DNA from: Brachybacterium sp. FME24 | Lineage (GTDB): Bacteria; Actinomycetota; Actinomycetes; Actinomycetales; Dermabacteraceae | Direction: 5' to 3' | Assembly: GCF_014897705.1 (NCBI RefSeq) | Contig: NZ_JABUXV010000026.1 | Location: 1 to 50,409 of the forward strand | DNA: 50,409 nt | Shown here: positions 20,482 to 28,820 of the stretch, piece after piece | Position numbering within the stretch: the stretch's first letter is position 1 | Layout of the letters: every line of letters begins with the position of its first letter | Notes under the pieces: model-generated | The model's database searches: none | Told to the model about the DNA's origin: nothing | Seen by the model: the letters and a program-made list of their open reading frames with translations, nothing else | Made by a program: the position numbers and the translations under genes

Positions 20482-21054
20482 GTGACGAAGGAAGGCACGA
20501 GCGAATGGCCGGTCCGGATCCCCAGCCCTCGGCTGATGATCCGCCCGCCGGGCGACGGCGACCGCGAGGCGGTGATCCGTCTGCTCACCGATCCTGTGAC
20601 CCGGGAGTACCTCGGCGGTGCCGTGGACTACGCGTCGCGGCAGGCGCTGGAGCTCTCGCCGCTGGATCTCACGTGGGGCCGCTGGGCCCTCGTCCGCCAT
20701 GAGGACGACACGATGATCGGGTCGATCACCCTGGACTACGACCGCGGGGAGCTCGAGCTCTCCTACGCCCTGCTCCCGGAATGGACCGGGCAGGGGTACG
20801 CCGCGGAGTCCTGCATCGCGCTGCTCTCCTGGGCGCGCCATGCCCTCGAGGACGATCACGTGATCGCGATCAGCCAGACCCGGAACAAGCGCAGCGTCGC
20901 CCTGCTGCGCAAGCTCGGCTTCACCGTGCGCAAGGGGCTCGAGGAGTTCGGCTCGCAGCAGCTGCTGCTGGAGCGTTCGCTCCGTGATCCGCTGCCGGAG
21001 CAGGCGCTGGAGCTGCAGACCGAAGCGGACCCGCCGCCACCCACCCGGCGCTGA
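20482..21054 (+). CDS. GNAT-family N-acetyltransferase, RimJ/RimL-like
   Basis: 190 residues. The protein opens with PRLMIRPPGDGD, typical of RimJ/L-type enzymes. It continues to the acetyl-CoA site PEWTGQGYAAESC (about 102-114) and the NKRSVALLRKLGFTV segment near 140-154. It probably acetylates an alpha-amino group of a protein or small molecule, target unknown. GTG 20482 is chosen because it lies 6 bp from TACGGT, and an upstream TTG would place the promoter inside the gene. Convergent with the arginine deiminase gene. Confidence 0.83.
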   Translation: MTKEGTSEWPVRIPSPRLMIRPPGDGDREAVIRLLTDPVTREYLGGAVDYASRQALELSPLDLTWGRWALVRHEDDTMIGSITLDYDRGELELSYALLPEWTGQGYAAESCIALLSWARHALEDDHVIAISQTRNKRSVALLRKLGFTVRKGLEEFGSQQLLLERSLRDPLPEQALELQTEADPPPPTRR

Positions 21055-21087
21055 GCCACCGACCGCGCGGGCCGGTCCGCAGCCCGA

Positions 21088-22320
21088 TCAGCCGCGGGCG
21101 ACCGGACAGCTCATGCATCGCGGCCCGCCACGGCCGCGGCCCAGCTCGTCCCCGGTGAACTCGAGCACCTCGATCCCCTGGGCCCGCAGGTACTCGTTGG
21201 TCGCCGCGGCCCGCTCGTAGGCGACGACCTTCCCCGGTGCGATCGCCAGCACGTTGCAGCCGTCGTCCCACTGCTCGCGCGCCGCCGCATAGGCATCCAG
21301 GGGTGCGCTCAGCACGCGCAACGACTCGACGCCGAGCCCGCGCGCGAGCACCTCGTCCATCTCACCGGCCGCGCGCGCCCGCGACACCAGACGGCCGCCG
21401 CGCCGCTGGATCTCGAAGGTCTCGAGCGACCCCAGGGGCCCGTATCTCAGCATCGACTCCTGGTCGACGACCGTGGTCACTGTGTCCAGATGCATCATCG
21501 AGCGCTGATGCGGGAGAGCGATGGCGATCACCGTGTCCACCGTGCCGTCCTCGAGGAGATCCGCTGCCAGGCGCTCGACGCCCACCGCGGTGGTGCGCTC
21601 GGACAGCCCCACGGCGAGCACGCGCGGCGACAGCAGCATCACGTCCCCGCCCTCGACGGTGGCCGCACCGCCCGCGCCCGGCCCCAGGATCCGACGCGGC
21701 GCGGAGGCCCCGGCGAACGCGGGGTGATACCGGTAGATCGCCTCGAGGTGCAGGCTCTCTCGTCGTCGGGCCGATCGCCGCATGGGGCTCACCGAGACGA
21801 CGTCGCCGATCCAGGCGGAGGAGTCGCGGGTGAAGAGATGGTTGGGCAGGGGGTCGAGCACGAGGTGCTCCCCCGGCACGTGCTGCAGGGAGATCGACCG
21901 GGGCGCGACCCCGAGCCGACGGAGCTCGGAGACGGTGATCCCGGCGATCATGATGTCGACCAGCTGGGCCGCCGGGAGGTCGGCGATCGCCTCGCGGAGG
22001 TCCTGCGCGGCGATGTCGCCCAGCGCCGCGGGGTCCAGCGCGCGGTCCAGCAGCCGGGAGCGGACGTCGGCGTCCTCCAGCAGGTCGGTCACCAGCTGGG
22101 TCAGCTCGAGCACCTCGACACCCTCGCCGGTGAGCAGGGCGGTGAACTCGGAGTGCTGCGCCTCTGCCCGGTCACGCCAGAGCACCTCGTCGAAGAGGAG
22201 ATCCTCCCGGCTGTCCGGGGTGAGCCGTTCCAGCTCGGGTCCCGGTCGGTGCACGATCACCCTCCGCAGCGGAGAGATCTCATCGTGCACCCCGTGATAC
22301 CGGGGCGGCGTATCGGTCAT
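21088..22320 (-). CDS. arcA: arginine deiminase
   Basis: 410 residues, normal for ArcA, which hydrolyses arginine to citrulline and ammonia. Guanidino-modifying superfamily residues are visible: FTRDSSAWIG (about 164-173), EGGD (about 223-226), the MMHLDTV histidine-aspartate pair (about 280-286) and the nucleophilic cysteine in the terminal CMSCP. The partner genes arcB, arcC and arcD are not in this window, so the pathway is either scattered or incomplete. ATG 22320 is preferred because GAGGAGAG lies 5 bp upstream. A TAGCGT hexamer at 22360-22355 could be the -10. Confidence 0.93.
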   Translation of the reverse strand: MTDTPPRYHGVHDEISPLRRVIVHRPGPELERLTPDSREDLLFDEVLWRDRAEAQHSEFTALLTGEGVEVLELTQLVTDLLEDADVRSRLLDRALDPAALGDIAAQDLREAIADLPAAQLVDIMIAGITVSELRRLGVAPRSISLQHVPGEHLVLDPLPNHLFTRDSSAWIGDVVSVSPMRRSARRRESLHLEAIYRYHPAFAGASAPRRILGPGAGGAATVEGGDVMLLSPRVLAVGLSERTTAVGVERLAADLLEDGTVDTVIAIALPHQRSMMHLDTVTTVVDQESMLRYGPLGSLETFEIQRRGGRLVSRARAAGEMDEVLARGLGVESLRVLSAPLDAYAAAREQWDDGCNVLAIAPGKVVAYERAAATNEYLRAQGIEVLEFTGDELGRGRGGPRCMSCPVARG

Positions 22321-22491
22321 GCGGACTCTCCTCGTCGAGACGTCAGGTGGATGCACGCTAACAGACCTTTCAGCCAGTTCCGGCCCGCTCCGGCCCGCCC
22401 CTGCGCGCGCTCCGGGCAGGCTCCTTCGCCCGCTCCGGGCCGGCGGTGACTACGCTGGTGGTGTCCGCTTCCGTTCCTGCAGGAGGTCTCC

Positions 22492-23331
22492 ATGACCACG
22501 CTCTCCCTTCCCAGCACGTCGCTCGCCGACGGCACGGCCTTCCCGCTGATCGGTTTCGGCACCGGTGGTCTGAAGGGTCCCGACGGCGCCGAGGCGATCG
22601 CGACCGCGATCCGAGCCGGCTACCGTTTGCTGGACACCGCCGCCCAGTACGGCAACGAGACCGCCGTGGGCGAGGCGGTGCGCCGCAGCGGCGTCGACGT
22701 CGACGAGGTCCTGGTGACCACGAAGATCGCCGGCGACGACCAGGGACGCGAAGCGGCCCGCACCGGCTACCTGGAGTCCCTGCGCCGGCTCGGCCTCGAG
22801 CGTGCCGCGCTCGTGCTGATCCACTGGCCCAACCCCTCCCGCGGCCTCGCGCTGGACACCTGGCGCACGCTGATCGACCTCAAGGAGCAGGGGAAGGCGC
22901 TGCACATCGGCGTCTCGAACTTCCGTCCCGAGCAGATCCAGGAGCTCGTCGACGCCACCGGGGTGTGGCCCGAGGTCAACCAGATCCAGCTCTCCCCCGC
23001 CCTGCAGCGGCACGAGGCGATCGCCTTCCACCGCGAGCACGGGATCGTCACCGAGGCGTGGGGACCGCTCGGCGGCCGCGACGGGCTGAGCACCCAGTAC
23101 GCGCTGCGCAAGGTGGCCGACAAGCACGGTGCCACCACCAGCCAGGTGACCCTGCGCTGGACCATCGATCAGGGCATCGTCGTGATCCCGAAGTCCGGCG
23201 ATCCGCAGCGCCAGCTCGACAACGCCTCCCTGGACCACGTCGCGCTCGACGACGCCGACCGGGAGCTGCTCGCGACGCTGGACCTCGGCGAGGAGGCCGC
23301 CTGGGACTCGCGGGAGCACGAGGAGTGGTGA
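22492..23331 (+). CDS. aldo/keto reductase
   Basis: 279 residues folded as one TIM barrel. The catalytic tetrad is visible: Asp in LLDTAAQYGNE (with Tyr two residues before Gly), Lys in VTTKI and His in LIHWP. The C-terminal IPKSGDPQRQLDN contributes NADPH binding. It resembles the 2,5-diketogluconate reductase branch, substrate undefined. AGGAGGT lies just upstream of the ATG. Its stop codon overlaps the GTG of the sirtuin gene, so the two are co-translated. Confidence 0.9.
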   Translation: MTTLSLPSTSLADGTAFPLIGFGTGGLKGPDGAEAIATAIRAGYRLLDTAAQYGNETAVGEAVRRSGVDVDEVLVTTKIAGDDQGREAARTGYLESLRRLGLERAALVLIHWPNPSRGLALDTWRTLIDLKEQGKALHIGVSNFRPEQIQELVDATGVWPEVNQIQLSPALQRHEAIAFHREHGIVTEAWGPLGGRDGLSTQYALRKVADKHGATTSQVTLRWTIDQGIVVIPKSGDPQRQLDNASLDHVALDDADRELLATLDLGEEAAWDSREHEEW

Positions 23332-24113
23332 CGGCGGGCGGCCACGCCCGCGTCTGCCCCGGTGAGGAGCACGGGGAGATCGTGTTCCTCACCGGCTCCG
23401 GACTCAGCGCCCGCACCGGCCTCGGCACCTTCCGCGGCCCGGACGGGCTCTGGGCGATGGAGCCGGAGACGGAGCAGGCGATGCATGCCGAGCTGCTGCC
23501 CGGCTCGTTGCCGATGCTGTGGTCCGTCTGGGGGCGCATGGCGCGGATCGCCCTGGACCACGGCCCGACCCCGGGACACCGGGCGATCGCGCGCCTCGGT
23601 GCCCCGGTGATCACCCAGAACATCGACGGGCTCCACCAGGCCGCCGGCAGCGAGGTCGTCGCCGAGCTGCACGGGAGCGCCCTGCAGGCCGTATGCCTGG
23701 GCCCGGAGTGCCGATGGCGGGCCACCGTCGTGCCCGGCGCCGGGAGCCGCGCGGAGGATCACGGGGTCCCGGCGGCCTGCCCGGACTGCGGGGAGCCCAC
23801 GCGCCCCGATGTGGTGCTGTTCGACGAGAACCTGCCGGCGGACGCGCTCGAGCTCGCGGTGCGGCTGGCGCGGCGAGCCGATCTGTTCGTGGCCGTCGGG
23901 ACCAGCGGCGTGGTCTTCCCCGCCGCCCAGCTCGCTCCGACGGCGAAGGCCCACGGGGCCACGACCGTGCTGATCGACATCGACCCGCCGCCGGATCCGG
24001 CCCTGCGGGCGATCTTCGACCACATCATCGCCGAGGACGCCCACGAGGTGCTCCCGGACTGGGAGCGCACGCTGAACCAGGTCGGGCGGAGCTCCTTCCT
24101 CGACCCGTTCTGA
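23328..24113 (+). CDS. Sir2-family NAD-dependent protein deacylase
   Basis: 261 residues. Sirtuin motifs are visible: GSGLSARTGLGTFRG (about 27-41, NAD binding), TQNIDGLHQ (about 92-100, catalytic His in ELHGS shortly after), zinc cysteines in CLGPEC and CPDC, and VGTSGVVFPAAQL near 190. It removes acyl groups from lysine using NAD. The GTG start at 23328 overlaps the upstream TGA as GTGA. The first 15 residues are unconserved, and no better start is visible. Convergent with cysE with a 13-bp gap. Confidence 0.87.
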   Translation: MTAGGHARVCPGEEHGEIVFLTGSGLSARTGLGTFRGPDGLWAMEPETEQAMHAELLPGSLPMLWSVWGRMARIALDHGPTPGHRAIARLGAPVITQNIDGLHQAAGSEVVAELHGSALQAVCLGPECRWRATVVPGAGSRAEDHGVPAACPDCGEPTRPDVVLFDENLPADALELAVRLARRADLFVAVGTSGVVFPAAQLAPTAKAHGATTVLIDIDPPPDPALRAIFDHIIAEDAHEVLPDWERTLNQVGRSSFLDPF

Positions 24114-24126
24114 TCCAGCAGCCGGG

Positions 24127-24777
24127 TCAGATCCAGATCGCGGGATCCACCTGGTGCTCGGGGTGGGCGGCGCCGGCGCGCACCTTCGCCGGGACGCCGA
24201 CGGCGGTGGCCCCGTCGGGGACGTCCCGCACCACCACGGCGTTGGCGCCGATCTGGGCGCCCTGTCCGATCACGACGGGGCCGATCACGCGGGCCCCGGC
24301 GCCGATCGTCACGCCGTCCTCGACCGTGGGGTGACGTTTGGTCCGCTCCATGGAGCGCCCTCCGAGCGTGACCCCGTGGTAGAGCATCACGTCGTCGCCG
24401 ACCTCGGAGGTCTCGCCGATGACGACGCCCATGCCGTGGTCGATGAAGAAGCGGCGGCCGATGGTCGCCCCCGGATGGATCTCGACCCCGGTGACCGAGC
24501 GGGCACCCTGCGCGATGATGCGGGCGGGCAGCCGCGCTCCCCGTTCCCACAGCCGGTTCGCCACGCGATAGGTCCAGATCGCATGCAGCCCCGGGGAAGT
24601 GAGCACCACCGAGAGGTCGTCGGTCGCCGCGGGGTCACGACGGCGCGCCGCCGCGACGTCCTCCCGGACGGTCGCGACGGCGCCCATCACGCGGTCCGTC
24701 AGGCCTCGTGCCAGGGGCCGGAGGCCCCGCGACGAGCCCTGCTCCGGACGCGCGCTGCGAGATTCCGAGGTGCTCAA
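24127..24777 (-). CDS. cysE: serine O-acetyltransferase
   Basis: 216 residues. The left-handed beta-helix repeats begin about residue 90 ([27 protein letters not shown], shown in part). The active His is in the IDHGMG segment. It makes O-acetylserine from serine for cysteine synthesis. The frame begins at TTG 24777, overlapping the cysK stop as TTGA. An internal ATG at codon 31 is the alternative if TTG is not used. Co-transcribed with cysK just upstream. Confidence 0.92.
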   Translation of the reverse strand: MSTSESRSARPEQGSSRGLRPLARGLTDRVMGAVATVREDVAAARRRDPAATDDLSVVLTSPGLHAIWTYRVANRLWERGARLPARIIAQGARSVTGVEIHPGATIGRRFFIDHGMGVVIGETSEVGDDVMLYHGVTLGGRSMERTKRHPTVEDGVTIGAGARVIGPVVIGQGAQIGANAVVVRDVPDGATAVGVPAKVRAGAAHPEHQVDPAIWI

Positions 24778-25703
24778 TCCGCGTACTCGGCGAACAGCGG
24801 GGTGGAGAGGTAGCGCTCGCCGAAGTCCGGCACGATCACCACGATCGTCTTCCCGGCGAACTCCTCGCGGGCACCGATGCGCGCGGCGGCCTCGATCGCG
24901 GCGCCGGAGGAGATGCCGACCAGGAGACCCTCGGTGCGAGCCACGTTGCGAGCACGCTCCATCGAGGTCTCGGCGTCGATGTCGACGACCTCGTCGTAGA
25001 CCTCGCGGTCCAGCACGCTGGGCACGAAGTTCGCGCCGAGGCCCTGGATCTTGTGGGGGCCGGGAGCACCGCCGTTGAGGATCGCGGACTCCTGCGGCTC
25101 GACGGCGAAGACCTTCACCTCACCCTTGCGCTCCTTGAGGACCTGTCCCACACCGGAGATCGTGCCACCGGTGCCGATGCCGGAGACCAGCGCGTCGACC
25201 GAGCCCTCGGTGTCCTTCCAGATCTCCTCGGCGGTGGTGCGACGGTGCACCTCGAGGTTCGCGGGGTTGTCGAACTGCTTGACCTGGACCGCGCCGTTCT
25301 CGGCGGCGATCTCCTCGGCCTTCTCCACGGCACCCTTCATGCCCTTGGCCGCCTCGGTGAGCACCAGCTCGGCGCCGAAGGCGCGCAGCAGCATTCGCCG
25401 CTCCTTGGACATCGACTCGGGCATCGTGAGGATGACCTTGTATCCGCGGGAGCTGCCCACCATCGCGAGCGCGATGCCGGTGTTGCCGCTCGTCGCCTCG
25501 ACGATGGTGCCGCCGGCCTGGAGCTCGCCGGACTTCTCCGCGGCATCGATCATGGCCGCGCCGATGCGGTCCTTGACCGAGTTGGCGGGGTTGTAGAACT
25601 CGAGCTTGGCCAGCACGGTGGCCTTCACGTCGTCGCCCAGGTGGTTGAGCTTCACCAGCGGCGTGCCGCCGATCAGTTCGGAGATGTTCTCGTAGACAGC
25701 CAT
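24774..25703 (-). CDS. cysK: cysteine synthase A (O-acetylserine sulfhydrylase)
   Basis: 309 residues. The PLP lysine is in [10 protein letters not shown] (about residue 43). The substrate loop SGNTGIALA is at about 70-78 and the phosphate-binding [10 protein letters not shown] at about 175-184. It combines O-acetylserine with sulfide to give cysteine. ATG 25703 has GAGGAGGAAC just upstream, so longer frames are not used. Its stop overlaps the cysE start. Confidence 0.96.
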   Translation of the reverse strand: MAVYENISELIGGTPLVKLNHLGDDVKATVLAKLEFYNPANSVKDRIGAAMIDAAEKSGELQAGGTIVEATSGNTGIALAMVGSSRGYKVILTMPESMSKERRMLLRAFGAELVLTEAAKGMKGAVEKAEEIAAENGAVQVKQFDNPANLEVHRRTTAEEIWKDTEGSVDALVSGIGTGGTISGVGQVLKERKGEVKVFAVEPQESAILNGGAPGPHKIQGLGANFVPSVLDREVYDEVVDIDAETSMERARNVARTEGLLVGISSGAAIEAAARIGAREEFAGKTIVVIVPDFGERYLSTPLFAEYAD

Positions 25704-25776
25704 GTGTTCCTCCTCGGTGGACGGGTCACGCGCGACATAACCCAAAGGTGCGCTTGGACAGAGCATAACTGGGCAG

Positions 25777-25790
25777 AGCATCGCGATGCT
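25777..25790. promoter_or_regulatory. 14-bp palindrome upstream of cysK
   Basis: AGCATCGCGATGCT is a perfect palindrome about 75 bp before cysK. Its left half repeats the nearby CAGAGCAT at 25760-25767. It is a possible operator for a sulfur regulator. No regulator gene is adjacent. Confidence 0.35.
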
Positions 25791-25980
25791 GGGACGCCCG
25801 ACATCTGCGGACATCCTGCGGGATCCTCCGGGACCTCCCGGACCCACGGACCGCTGCGCTGCTCCCTACGGATCCCCTCGGCTCGCCTCGACACGGTGCC
25901 GACTCGCGCTCTCCCAAGGTCCCACCGTTCCGACACGCGCGCATCGACCAAGGTCGACGAGCTCGCGAGCTCGCCCCCTC

Positions 25981-25986
25981 TAGTCT
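25981..25986 (+). promoter_or_regulatory. leaderless -10 hexamer TAGTCT
   Basis: TAGTCT is followed by 6 bp and the ATG at 25993. Confidence 0.6.
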
Positions 25987-25992
25987 CGCCCC

Positions 25993-27588
25993 ATGCCTTT
26001 CTCGACCGCCGTCCCCGCCGCCGCCACGCCGGACCGTTCGACATCGCCGCTGACCGCGCTCGCAGCCTTCGCCCTCGTCGCGCTGCTGTCACTGCTCGTG
26101 CTGCTTCCCGCCCCAGCGATCGCCGAGACCCCGCGCTCCGTCTCCGTCACGGACACCGACACCACGGGCACCGTCGATCCCGAGATCCTCGAGGGCCGGC
26201 TCGCGGAGGTCGACTTCCGCCGCGAGGTGGATCTCGCGGTGCTGGTCCTCGACGTGACGGACTACGGCTTCGAGGAGTCCCAGGACACAGCGCTGAACGA
26301 TGCCGTGCTCGCCCACGCGCGGGACGCGGCCCCCGAGCTGCTCGCGCCGGACGGCGACCACTGGGCCGACGGCACGGTGATCATCGCCCTGGATCCCGAG
26401 AACCGTTTCGTGGGCACCTACGCCGGGGAGGACGTGAAGCTCGATGACGACGGCTTCGAGGCCGTGCAGGACGCGATGCGTGATGACGCGGCCGACGGCG
26501 ACTGGGAGGGCTCGCTCCAGGCAGGGGTCGACAAGTACGCCGACCTGCTGGATCGCCCCTGGTGGCAGCACCCCGCGACGCTCGTGGTCGGTCTCGTCGC
26601 CCTCGGCGGCGCCGCCGTCACCGCCCTGTCGTTCATCGGCCTGCGCCGCGCGGCGCGCCGTCGCGTCGACGAGTCCCTCCCCCGCCTCGAGGACGTCCTG
26701 GCCAGACGTCGGCTGACCGATGCGGCGGCGCGCTCGCTCCCCGCCGAGTCCGTCTACGCGCAGGCGGCGCTCGCCGACCATGAGACGTACAGCACGAAGA
26801 TCGACGAGGCGACGCAGCTGCGCACGCAGCTCCCGACGCCGCAGGAACGCAGCTGGGCGTGGGGCCTTAAGGGTCCCGAGCGCACGCTGTCCCGGGACTT
26901 CGAGAACGTCGTGGTCTATCTCGACGACATCGACGACGACATCATCGGCACGAACGATCTGCTCCACCGCCTCGGCGACTGGCGTGCGGCCTGGGAGCGT
27001 GAGCTGGCCCCGCTGCAGGACTCGATCGACTCGATCGACTCCGCGCTGGAGGACGGGGAGGACGTCTCCCCCGAGGAGGCCGCCGCCGCGGCCGACCTGC
27101 GCGAGATGGGCGGAGACGTCGCCCAGGAGATGCAGACGCTGACCTCGCAGCTCGAGGCGGATCAGATCGACCCCGACAGCGCCCTGCGTCGTCTGGACAC
27201 CCTCACCACGGAGCTGTCCGCGGCGGTCGCCGCACTGCAACGACTGCGGATCTCGCATCTCGCCGCCGACGACGAGGAGGCCGAGGTGATGCGGGACGCC
27301 TCCTGGGACGCCGACCTGGAGCACGAGGAGCAGGGCTACCGCTCCGTGCGGGGACGTCGCCATGCGCTGAACGCGGCGGCCTCCGGCGGCTCGGGCGGCT
27401 CGAGCGGCTCGAGCGGCTCGGGCGGCTTCTGGCACCTCAGCCCGCTGCTGTGGTACTCCACCTGGCACGCCGAGGCCGACAGCGACCTGGAGGCCCACCG
27501 GAATCCGTCGAGCTCGGGCGGCAGCACCTCGGGCTACTCGGCGAGCTCGGGCGGCTTCTCCGGAGCGGGCAGCTCGAGCCGGTTCTGA
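25993..27588 (+). CDS. membrane-anchored TPM-like (possibly DUF5129) protein
   Basis: 531 residues. A signal peptide or first helix is at about 20-45, ending APAIAE. The extracellular domain (about 46-185) has an acidic pattern resembling TPM domains, with DLAVLVLDVTDYGF and GTVIIALDPENRFVGTYAG. A membrane helix lies at about 195-218. A cytosolic, charged, helical region follows to about 450, and a Gly/Ser-rich C-terminus ends GSSSRF. The name DUF5129 is from memory and unverified. TPM proteins have been linked to photosystem repair in plants and to membrane maintenance in bacteria, but no function is claimed here. Convergent with trpS. Confidence 0.6.
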   Translation: MPFSTAVPAAATPDRSTSPLTALAAFALVALLSLLVLLPAPAIAETPRSVSVTDTDTTGTVDPEILEGRLAEVDFRREVDLAVLVLDVTDYGFEESQDTALNDAVLAHARDAAPELLAPDGDHWADGTVIIALDPENRFVGTYAGEDVKLDDDGFEAVQDAMRDDAADGDWEGSLQAGVDKYADLLDRPWWQHPATLVVGLVALGGAAVTALSFIGLRRAARRRVDESLPRLEDVLARRRLTDAAARSLPAESVYAQAALADHETYSTKIDEATQLRTQLPTPQERSWAWGLKGPERTLSRDFENVVVYLDDIDDDIIGTNDLLHRLGDWRAAWERELAPLQDSIDSIDSALEDGEDVSPEEAAAAADLREMGGDVAQEMQTLTSQLEADQIDPDSALRRLDTLTTELSAAVAALQRLRISHLAADDEEAEVMRDASWDADLEHEEQGYRSVRGRRHALNAAASGGSGGSSGSSGSGGFWHLSPLLWYSTWHAEADSDLEAHRNPSSSGGSTSGYSASSGGFSGAGSSSRF

Positions 27589-27624
27589 GCTGTTCCGGCC
27601 GGTCCTGAGCTGCTCCGGCCGGTC
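27585..27624. repeat. 20-bp tandem duplication spanning a stop codon
   Basis: Two 20-bp units (27585-27604 and 27605-27624) differ at one base. Each contains CTGAGCTG and CCGGCCGG. The TGA of the membrane protein gene is in the first copy. Confidence 0.65.
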
Positions 27625-27628
27625 CCGA

Positions 27629-27720
27629 TCAGGCGCTCAGGCGCTCAGGCGCTCAGGCGCTCAGGCGCTCAGGCGCTCAGGCGCTCAGGCGCTCAGGCGC
27701 TCAGGCGCTCAGGCGCTCAG
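27629..27720. repeat. octamer tandem repeat, 11.5 copies of AGGCGCTC
   Basis: Ninety-two bases of uninterrupted 8-bp period fill the space between two convergent genes. The last unit supplies the trpS stop codon. On the minus strand each unit reads TGAGCGCC. Because 8 is not a multiple of 3, TGA falls in all three frames. Confidence 0.9.
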
Positions 27721-28793
27721 TACACCATCCCCATGACCTCACGCACGCGGGCGAGGGTCTTCTCGGCGACCTCGTTGGCCCGCTCGTTGCCGGCGCGGAG
27801 CACGGAGAAGAGGTGCTCGGGATCCTGCTCGAGCTCACGGCGGCGGGCACGGATCGGCGCGAGGTGCTCGTTGAGCACGTCGGCGGTCATGATCTTGAGG
27901 GTGCCGGACCCCTTGTCGCCGATCTCCTCGGCGAGCTCCTCCGGCGTGCGCCCCACGCACTGCGAGGCGATGGTCAGCAGGTTCGCGACCTCCGGGCGGT
28001 TCTCGGGATCGTAGGTGATCACGCGCTCGGAGTCCGTCTTGGCCTTCTTGATCTTCTTGACGGTCTCGGCCTCGTCCATCCGCAGCATCACGGTGTTCCC
28101 GCGGGACTTGCTCATCTTGTGCTCGCCGTCCAGGCCCAGGATCGTGGGCGCCTCGGAGAGCAGGGCGTCGGGCTCCGTGAAGACCTGCTCACCGCCGGCA
28201 TAGCGTTCGTTGAAACGACGGGCGATGACGCGGGTCTGCTCGATGTGAGGCAGCTGGTCACGACCCACGGGCACCACGTTGCCGCCGCAGAACAGGATGT
28301 CCGCGGCCTGGTGGACGGGATAGGTCAGCAGCAGGCCGCCCATGGCGGACTTGCCGGCCGCGGCGAGCTCCGCCTTCACGGTCGGGTTGCGCTCGAGCTC
28401 CGGCTGGGTGACCAGCGACAGGAACGGCAGCATCAGCTGGTTCAGGGCCGGGACGGCGGAGTGCGCGAAGAACGTCGAGCGCTCCGGGTCCAGGCCGATG
28501 GCGAGGTAATCGGTCAGCAGCTCGCGCACGGACCCCTTGATGTCACCCACGACGTCGCGATCGGTGATCACCTGGTAGTCGGCGACCAGCACCCAGGACT
28601 CGACTCCGAGGTCCTGCAGCCGCACCCGGTTGCGCAGGGAGCCGAAGTAATGGCCGATATGCAGGGCCCCGGTGGGACGGTCGCCGGTGAGCATGCGCAG
28701 ACCCGAAGGATCCTTCTCGATCCTGGACCAGAGCGCGTCGCTGCGTCGCTGGGAGGTGTCATAGCTGCTGGGGGCGAGGGTCTCATCGTTCAC
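27717..28793 (-). CDS. trpS: tryptophanyl-tRNA synthetase
   Basis: 358 residues. The HIGH motif appears as TGALHIGHYFGS (about 41-52), the KMSKS loop as HKMSKSRGNT (about 225-234). Class I synthetase charging tRNA-Trp. It starts at GTG 28793, 6 bp after a minus-strand TAGCAT hexamer with no Shine-Dalgarno sequence, so probably leaderless. Its stop codon is the first TGA of an octamer repeat array. Confidence 0.95.
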   Translation of the reverse strand: MNDETLAPSSYDTSQRRSDALWSRIEKDPSGLRMLTGDRPTGALHIGHYFGSLRNRVRLQDLGVESWVLVADYQVITDRDVVGDIKGSVRELLTDYLAIGLDPERSTFFAHSAVPALNQLMLPFLSLVTQPELERNPTVKAELAAAGKSAMGGLLLTYPVHQAADILFCGGNVVPVGRDQLPHIEQTRVIARRFNERYAGGEQVFTEPDALLSEAPTILGLDGEHKMSKSRGNTVMLRMDEAETVKKIKKAKTDSERVITYDPENRPEVANLLTIASQCVGRTPEELAEEIGDKGSGTLKIMTADVLNEHLAPIRARRRELEQDPEHLFSVLRAGNERANEVAEKTLARVREVMGMVY

Positions 28794-28799
28794 CCCACC

Positions 28800-28805
28800 A
28801 TGCTA
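28800..28805 (-). promoter_or_regulatory. leaderless -10 hexamer TAGCAT (minus strand)
   Basis: On the minus strand TAGCAT is followed by 6 bp and the GTG of trpS at 28793. Confidence 0.6.
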
Positions 28806-28820
28806 GCGGCCTGTGCGCCC

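Noticed and set aside
21055..21087. Terminator between the acetyltransferase gene and arcA
   Set aside because: Only 5-bp arms (GACCG/CGGTC) are visible, too weak to call.
27629..27720. CRISPR array
   Set aside because: The unit is only 8 bp with no spacers between copies. It is a plain tandem repeat, and no cas genes are present.
28794..28820. T-box or tryptophan leader before trpS
   Set aside because: The -10 hexamer lies 6 bp from the start codon, so there is no leader RNA.
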